From an uncultured Neisseriaceae bacterium (lineage in GTDB: Bacteria > Pseudomonadota > Gammaproteobacteria > Burkholderiales > Neisseriaceae): a DNA stretch of 32,735 nucleotides. Within the stretch, counting starts at the first letter, position 1; the number at the start of each line of letters is the position of its first letter. Positions 27,181 to 32,735 of this stretch are shown here, piece by piece. The stretch lies in the NCBI GenBank assembly GCA_946481965.1, contig CAMLPN010000023.1, positions 1-32,735 of the forward strand. The letters run 5' to 3'. Made by a program: the position numbers and the translations under genes. The notes beneath the pieces were generated by a model. It had not been told where the DNA came from, did no database searches, and was given only the letters and a program-made list of their open reading frames with translations.

Positions 27181-27216
27181 AAAAGTCTCATTTTATCTCA
27201 GTAAAATGAGACTTTT
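27181..27216 (+). terminator. Terminator after infC
   Basis: A perfect 15-bp stem, arms 27181-27195 (AAAAGTCTCATTTTA) and 27202-27216, with a 6-base loop and a T-rich tail, 30 bases past the stop codon. It implies that rpmI-rplT are served mainly by the promoter that follows. Confidence 0.88.
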
Positions 27217-27287
27217 CATTTTATTAAAAACACAAATAATAACTTAACAAATCCGGGTATATCTGGTCATAAGTTATTATCGCTATA

Positions 27288-27316
27288 TTGTCTTAGCAGT
27301 ACAGGTATATTATAAT
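27288..27316 (+). promoter_or_regulatory. Promoter of rpmI-rplT
   Basis: TTGTCT (27288-27293), a 17-base spacer and a perfect TATAAT (27311-27316). The start site would be near 27323, which gives a leader of about 115 bases before rpmI. Confidence 0.65.
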
Positions 27317-27322
27317 CCGCTT

Positions 27323-27438
27323 CTTGTGCATCGCCGCTGTGCATGAATCAAATTTTAAGCGGCAAAAACCGTGGTGTGCGGGTTAAAGTGCTGAATTCAG
27401 CCACCCCTCGCCTGATCAAACAACAATGGAGTTTTCCC
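27323..27438 (+). promoter_or_regulatory. Structured rpmI leader, possible L20 autoregulatory site
   Basis: The leader is GC-richer than nearby spacers and can form a GCCGCT/AGCGGC stem (27333-27338 with 27358-27363). A second structure is centred on the palindrome GCTGAATTCAGC (27390-27401), flanked by GGGT and ACCC. In several bacteria L20 represses this operon by binding such a leader. That this leader does so is inference. An open frame from ATG 27343 runs through in the rpmI frame but lacks a ribosome binding site. Confidence 0.4.
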
Positions 27439-27636
27439 ATGCCGAAAATGAAATCCAAATCAAGCGCGAAAAAACGCTTTAAAGTATTGGGTAACGGTGG
27501 TGTAAAACGCGCTCATGCGTTCAAACGTCACATTCTGACGAAAAAAACCACCAAAAACAAACGTCAATTGCGTGGCACCTCTATGGTGAATGAACGCGAT
27601 ATGGCTTCTGTTCATAAAATGTTACCCTACGCTTAA
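27439..27636 (+). CDS. rpmI: 50S ribosomal protein L35
   Basis: A 65-residue, strongly basic large-subunit protein starting [20 protein letters not shown], with [24 protein letters not shown] in the middle (about 25-48) and ending [11 protein letters not shown]; this is the standard length and pattern for L35. I chose ATG 27439, with GGAG 7 bases upstream. A longer frame from 27343 would add 32 residues not found in the family. Its stop codon overlaps the TAAGGAG that serves rplT 12 bases on, so the two are tightly coupled. Confidence 0.97.
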   Translation: MPKMKSKSSAKKRFKVLGNGGVKRAHAFKRHILTKKTTKNKRQLRGTSMVNERDMASVHKMLPYA

Positions 27637-27648
27637 GGAGTTTAAATT

Positions 27649-28005
27649 ATGCCTCGCGTAAAACGTGGTGTTACCGCTCGTGCACGTCATAAAAAAGTTA
27701 TAGCGCTAGCTAAAGGCTACCGCGGTCGTCGTAAAAATGTCTATCGTATCGCCAAACAGGCGGTAATGAAGGCTGGTCAATATGCCTATCGCGACCGTCG
27801 TCAACGTAAACGTCAATTCCGTCAATTATGGATTGTACGTATTAATGCCGCTGCGCGCCAAAATGGTTTGTCTTACAGCAAATTTATGAATGGTCTGAAA
27901 AAGGCAGCCATTGCAATCGACCGTAAAGTACTTGCTGACTTGGCCGTATTCGATCAGGCTGCATTTGCACAATTAGCAGAACAAGCAAAAGCTGCTTTAG
28001 CTTAA
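27649..28005 (+). CDS. rplT: 50S ribosomal protein L20
   Basis: A 118-residue basic protein that binds 23S rRNA early in 50S assembly and, in many bacteria, represses its own operon. It starts [20 protein letters not shown], continues with [20 protein letters not shown] and [20 protein letters not shown], and keeps the [19 protein letters not shown] segment (residues 71-89). Length and sequence are standard. A strong AAGGAG precedes the ATG. A terminator follows 15 bases after the stop. Confidence 0.98.
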   Translation: MPRVKRGVTARARHKKVIALAKGYRGRRKNVYRIAKQAVMKAGQYAYRDRRQRKRQFRQLWIVRINAAARQNGLSYSKFMNGLKKAAIAIDRKVLADLAVFDQAAFAQLAEQAKAALA

Positions 28006-28020
28006 AAACGGTTGTCCGCT

Positions 28021-28050
28021 AAAAAAAGGAAACTTCGGTTTCCTTTTTTT
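28021..28050 (+). terminator. Terminator after rplT with a UUCG tetraloop
   Basis: Thirteen paired bases (28021-28033 with 28038-28050) close on C(TTCG)G, the very stable UUCG tetraloop, and end in seven T residues. This is a textbook intrinsic terminator that separates rplT from pheS. Confidence 0.95.
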
Positions 28051-28276
28051 GTTTCTTGACACAAACCATCATTATTCAGCAACAACTGCTTGGTTAACAT
28101 TGTTGATAAGTCAATTTTCACGTTAAAATAACCTCTCGTAAATATATCGGTATAGAGTATTACTTGAGATGATTGTATTCATACTGTCTACATAGAGCAT
28201 CACTAACGATCATTTGTGCAGAAGTATAATCAGCTCAGGTAATGTTTTATTGTTTGAATATAAAAAAGTAAAGTAA

Positions 28277-29278
<1,002 letters not shown>

Positions 29279-29580
29279 TTTATTAACAATCTTATCTGCT
29301 TTAAGCTTATTACAGATAACTGCAACATATTTGTATAGAAATATATGTTATTTCAATTATTTGAAAAACTTAAATCGCCAACAGCATAAATTTACACTAG
29401 CTATCTCACCTGATATAGCAACATAAGTAAAATTTGATTATTTAATAAATATAATCAGCAATTTATTGAAACGCAAAGCACAAATACTGACAAATCGCGA
29501 GAGTAATTCTTCAAGCTACTATTAATCTGTACTCACCACTCGCCTTTTGTGCAAACTAAACAAAATATATTGGAAGCGAC
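29279..29580. other. 302-base AT-rich spacer between pheS and pheT
   Basis: No open frame of note. TTATCTG and CAGATAA near 29292-29318 and GAAATA/TATTTC at 29338-29354 are weak AT-rich stems without T tails. A promoter for pheT may lie here, but no clear pair of hexamers stands out. Confidence 0.5.
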
Positions 29581-31938
29581 ATGCAATTTTCTCAACAATG
29601 GTTATACTCATGGGTAAATCCCCAGCTATCATCTGAGCAATTGGCGCATACTCTGACCATGGCTGGTTTGGAAGTAGAAAAAACTGAGCTGGCTGCTCCA
29701 ACCTTTACAGGTGTGGTGGTAGCTGAAGTTAAATCAGTACAGAAACATCCTGATGCTGATCGCCTTAACATTACCCAGATAGATGCCGGAACAGGCGAGT
29801 TGATACAGATAGTTTGTGGTGCACCCAACGTACAGGTCGGCATTAAAGTTCCTTGTGCACTTGCGGGCGCAGTCTTACCCGGTAACTTTAAAATAAAACC
29901 CACGAAAATGCGTGGTCAAGAATCCAATGGGATGCTGTGTTCAGCTAAAGAACTTGGTTTGATCGATCAGGTCAATGGTCTGCTTATATTACCCAATGAT
30001 GCTCCCGTTGGAAAAAATATTCGCGATTATCTACAACTAGATGACCATCTACACACCTTAAAGATCACCCCTAATCGTGCAGACTGTCTCAGCATCAAAG
30101 GTATAGCTCGTGAAGTAGGCGCCTTAACCCAAACCAATTTATCCCTTCCTGATATTCCTACTATTGCAGCTGAAACAGACACCATCCAATCAGTACAATT
30201 ACAAGCACCGGAAGATTGCGGACGCTTTTTAACCAGAGTAATCCAGAATATTAATACTCAGGCCACCACACCGATGTGGTTGAAACAGCATCTGGAACGC
30301 AGCGGACTTCGTAGCATTAACCCTTTGGTGGATATTGGCAACTACGTCATGCTTGAACTTGGGCAACCACTACACATGTTTGATGCCGATAAACTTAACG
30401 GCGATCTGATTGTGAGACGGGCTAAAGATGGAGAAATTTTAGCTTGTTTAAATGATAAAACTGTTACTTTAGCAAGCAATACCTTAGTGGTAGCCGATGA
30501 AGAAAAAGTGTTAAGTATTGCTGGCTTAATGGGCGGTAGCAGTAGTGCCGTTGATGAAAATACTTGTAATGTTGTCATTGAAAGTGCTTGGTTTACTCCT
30601 GAAATAATTGCCGGTAAATCACGACAGTATGGTTTCGGCTCTGATTCATCATTCCGATTCGAGCGTGGTGTCGACTTTAACCTACAGCATCAGGCCATAG
30701 AACGTGCCACTGCATTAATCAAAGAAATTTGTAATGGCAGCATAGGACGTGTCAATGAAGTTAACGGTAATCTGCCAACCACTAAGCAGGTAAAAGTTCG
30801 AACCAGCAGAGTAGAAAAAGTGCTTGGAGTAAGCATTTCAGCAAATAATATTAATATTATATTGCAACATCTCGGACTCGAGCCCCAAGCTTGTGACGAT
30901 GGCTTTATCATCACCTCTCCCAGTTTCCGTTTTGATATCCAAATTGAAGCTGATCTGATTGAAGAAATTGGTCGAGTATATGGCTATGAAAATATTCCTG
31001 ACGACCATACCAACGGAAAACTATCAATGGTTGCCTTACCCGAAAACAAAAAACCATTGTTTAGTATTTATCACCAGCTAGCTAACCATGGATATCAAGA
31101 AGTGGTCAGCTATGCTTTCGTTGAAGAAGCTTGGGAACACGATTTAGCCGGTAACCAGAACCCTATTCGCCTTAAAAACCCAATTGCCAGCCATTTAAGC
31201 GTTATGCGTTCCACTCTTTTCGGTGGATTGATTGAAATATTACATAATAATCTCAATCGTAAACAAAATCGTGTCAGAATTTTTGAAGTTGCACGAGTGT
31301 TTCATCAGCGTGATGCAGAATACCTACAAACCAATAAAATTGCTGGTCTGGCCTATGGATCAGCCACTCCAGAACAATGGGGCAAAACAAACCGCACTGT
31401 AGATTTTTATGATGTTAAAAATGATGTACTGGCATTATTAGGCATGCAACAGCTTACCTTCCGTGCTGCACAGCATCCAGCATTACACCCCGGCAGAACT
31501 GCTGAGATTGTGCATAACGATCAGGTCATTGGTGTACTGGGAGAATTGCATCCACGCTGGACTCAGAAATATGATTTACCGCAATCTCCATTACTTTTTG
31601 AACTAAATCTAGCTGCCACATTAAATCAAAGTAAAATTATTTATCAACCAGTTTCTAAATTTCAACCTGTTCGTCGCGATTTAGCCTTTATAGTGGACGA
31701 ACAAACTACAGCTCAGCAATTGCTTGATACATTAACCAAGGTTGATTATCCAGCCATTCAGGAAATCGCTTTGTTTGATGTATATCGTGGTCAAGGAGTG
31801 GCAGAAGGTAAGAAAAGTCTGGCTGTAAAAATTATTTTACAAAGCATTGAACAGACGTTAACAGACGAAGAAGTTGATAAAATTGTAGCAGAAATAATTG
31901 ATTTTGCTAAACAAATGGGAGCAGAACTACGTAGCTAA
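29581..31938 (+). CDS. pheT: Phenylalanyl-tRNA synthetase beta subunit
   Basis: Large subunit of PheRS that holds tRNA-Phe and edits Tyr-tRNA-Phe. The 785-residue protein has the bacterial domain order. First is MQFSQQWLYSWVNP, then an EMAP-II-like tRNA-binding domain at about 40-150 (TGVVVAEVKSVQKHPDADRL, CGAPNV, GMLCSAKELG). The B3/B4 editing region follows (KITPNRADCLSIKGIAREVG, NYVMLELGQPLHMFDADKL, GLMGGSSSAV). Next come the B5 domain, an inactive catalytic-like domain (LIEEIGRVYGYENIP, HPALHPGRTAEI), and the C-terminal FDX-ACB anticodon domain from about 690 (FQPVRRDLAFIVDE). GGAAG precedes the ATG. ihfA follows 100 bases later, as in Neisseria and enterics. Confidence 0.98.
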   Translation: MQFSQQWLYSWVNPQLSSEQLAHTLTMAGLEVEKTELAAPTFTGVVVAEVKSVQKHPDADRLNITQIDAGTGELIQIVCGAPNVQVGIKVPCALAGAVLPGNFKIKPTKMRGQESNGMLCSAKELGLIDQVNGLLILPNDAPVGKNIRDYLQLDDHLHTLKITPNRADCLSIKGIAREVGALTQTNLSLPDIPTIAAETDTIQSVQLQAPEDCGRFLTRVIQNINTQATTPMWLKQHLERSGLRSINPLVDIGNYVMLELGQPLHMFDADKLNGDLIVRRAKDGEILACLNDKTVTLASNTLVVADEEKVLSIAGLMGGSSSAVDENTCNVVIESAWFTPEIIAGKSRQYGFGSDSSFRFERGVDFNLQHQAIERATALIKEICNGSIGRVNEVNGNLPTTKQVKVRTSRVEKVLGVSISANNINIILQHLGLEPQACDDGFIITSPSFRFDIQIEADLIEEIGRVYGYENIPDDHTNGKLSMVALPENKKPLFSIYHQLANHGYQEVVSYAFVEEAWEHDLAGNQNPIRLKNPIASHLSVMRSTLFGGLIEILHNNLNRKQNRVRIFEVARVFHQRDAEYLQTNKIAGLAYGSATPEQWGKTNRTVDFYDVKNDVLALLGMQQLTFRAAQHPALHPGRTAEIVHNDQVIGVLGELHPRWTQKYDLPQSPLLFELNLAATLNQSKIIYQPVSKFQPVRRDLAFIVDEQTTAQQLLDTLTKVDYPAIQEIALFDVYRGQGVAEGKKSLAVKIILQSIEQTLTDEEVDKIVAEIIDFAKQMGAELRS

Positions 31939-32037
31939 ATATTAATATAGTAATAATGTGTTTATCTACATGATTAAAAACTTGAAAACACAAATTAAAT
32001 TAGAGATAATACGGCATTTTTAATGAAAGAAACATTT

Positions 32038-32340
32038 ATGACGTTGACCAAAGCTGAATTAGCAGATATGCTGGTAGAAAAAGTTGCTGGCATGAGCAAA
32101 CATGATGCTAAAGAAATTGTTGAATTATTTTTTGAAGAAATTCGTGGTACATTAGAACGCGGTGAACATATTAAAATTTCAGGTTTTGGCAATTTCCAGT
32201 TGCGCGATAAACCGCAACGTCCGGGACGCAATCCTAAAACCGGAGAAGAAGTGCCTATTTCTGCCAGACGCGTTGTTACATTTCACGCTTCACAAAAATT
32301 GAAAGGCATGGTTGATCACTATAATGGAAACAAAGCCTAA
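32038..32340 (+). CDS. ihfA: Integration host factor alpha subunit
   Basis: DNA-bending nucleoid protein that pairs with IhfB. From ATG 32038 it is 100 residues, [20 protein letters not shown] to the C-terminus, as in Neisseria IHF-alpha. An in-frame ATG at 32023 would add MKETF and cannot be excluded, since neither start has a strong ribosome binding site. The dimer helices are at 3-40 ([20 protein letters not shown]), then [20 protein letters not shown] with the DNA-intercalating proline arm, [20 protein letters not shown] and the final helix. It lies downstream of pheT, the conserved place for ihfA. The last 17 bases overlap the next gene. Confidence 0.96.
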   Translation: MTLTKAELADMLVEKVAGMSKHDAKEIVELFFEEIRGTLERGEHIKISGFGNFQLRDKPQRPGRNPKTGEEVPISARRVVTFHASQKLKGMVDHYNGNKA

Positions 32341-32650
32341 TCGGTTAGAACCCATTCCAGCTAAACGGTATTTTACTGTAGAAGAATTATGCCGTTTAGC
32401 AGATATCAGTGAAGAACAATTTATTCAATGGCAACATACCAATGGCGTCATTATTGGCTATGGAGGCCAGCATTATACTCGCAGTGATGTAATAAAAGTT
32501 CGCCAAATGCGATGGAGCTTTATGCCATACATTGATCCATTTACTCGTAATGAACGAGATATGTATGGCAATCCAGCCATAGATGCTATGGAAACTCGCC
32601 AGCATATTCAGTCAGTGATTGATCAGCTTAATAATACACTTGCTAAGTAA
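32324..32650 (+). CDS. Small MerR-like winged-helix DNA-binding protein
   Basis: A 108-residue protein starting [20 protein letters not shown]. Residues 16-60 look like a MerR-type winged helix-turn-helix: [20 protein letters not shown], then a wing [21 protein letters not shown] short C-terminal helix (about 85-108) could dimerise it. No cysteine-based metal site or ligand domain is present. The ATG lies inside the end of ihfA (17-base overlap), so translation is probably coupled. Similar small genes follow ihfA in other Neisseriaceae as far as I recall. Target and function unknown. Its stop codon lies within the promoter of the next tRNA gene. Confidence 0.75.
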   Translation: METKPNRLEPIPAKRYFTVEELCRLADISEEQFIQWQHTNGVIIGYGGQHYTRSDVIKVRQMRWSFMPYIDPFTRNERDMYGNPAIDAMETRQHIQSVIDQLNNTLAK

Positions 32651-32668
32651 AGAGATTACTTTTATAAT
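32640..32668 (+). promoter_or_regulatory. Promoter of the tRNA-Pro gene
   Basis: TTGCTA (32640-32645), a 17-base spacer and a perfect TATAAT (32663-32668), 17 bases ahead of the tRNA. The -35 overlaps the last codons of the MerR-like gene, so the tRNA can be transcribed on its own. Confidence 0.65.
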
Positions 32669-32685
32669 CCTTTTCCCTAAAAAGT

Positions 32686-32735
32686 CGGAGTGTGGCGCAG
32701 TCTGGTAGCGCACTTGCATGGGGTGCAAGGGGTCG
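32686..32735 (+). tRNA. tRNA-Pro, anticodon GGG, cut by the window end
   Basis: The first 50 bases of a tRNA are present. They comprise acceptor strand CGGAGTG, a D arm GCGC..GCGC, anticodon stem CTTGC/GCAAG around a 7-base loop with anticodon GGG, and the start of the variable region. The opening C1 and general sequence match bacterial proline tRNAs such as E. coli proL. The T arm and 3' acceptor strand lie outside the window. Confidence 0.92.

Noticed and set aside
27343-27438. N-terminal extension of L35 or a leader peptide
   Set aside because: No ribosome binding site, and family length is reached only from ATG 27439; the bases are better explained as a structured leader.
28169-28195. 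Phe leader peptide (attenuator) ahead of pheS
   Set aside because: The short frame encodes only one Phe and no terminator/antiterminator pair is visible next to it.

Overview
The window is a 32.7-kb piece of a chromosome from an AT-rich member of the Neisseriaceae (Betaproteobacteria). The protein sequences read as Neisseria-like housekeeping proteins (IHF-alpha, AckA, DapC-type aminotransferase, ThrRS-IF3-L35-L20 and PheST-IHF blocks). One terminator is built from two inverted copies of a Neisseriaceae DNA uptake sequence of the AGGTCGTCTGAA type. The low GC and long AT-rich spacers would fit a host-restricted genus such as Snodgrassella. That genus guess is inference and was not tested against any database.

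Left part (1-12,200): proS (-); hemG (+) converging on ackA (-) at a shared terminator; an NlpC/P60 lipoprotein (-); a nitronate-monooxygenase-like flavoprotein (+); dapC (+) converging on yicC (-); rph (+); and lysC (+), which ends in the uptake-sequence hairpin. Two long stretches here (6392-7047 and 10188-10907) have no convincing gene. The second holds a long inverted repeat.

Middle (12,200-16,750): a compact same-strand run of ttcA, an MFS transporter, a cupin, bcp, ogt and xerD. A terminator after the transporter splits it. The bcp/ogt and ogt/xerD genes overlap by a few bases, so tRNA thiolation, peroxide defence, alkylation repair and chromosome-dimer resolution sit side by side.

Accessory core (16,750-21,860): three consecutive minus-strand genes for paralogous lipoproteins of a family I do not recognise. 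They are more AT-rich than their neighbours. Two of them share a duplicated promoter region, and one carries an extra 60-bp in-frame tandem duplication. This is the best candidate in the window for something undescribed.

Right part (21,860-32,735): argH and tgt (-), then a plus-strand translation block: thrS, infC (AUC start), rpmI, rplT, pheS, pheT, ihfA and a small MerR-like gene. The window ends inside a tRNA-Pro(GGG) gene whose promoter overlaps the end of the MerR-like gene. No CRISPR array, insertion sequence, rRNA or prophage was seen.
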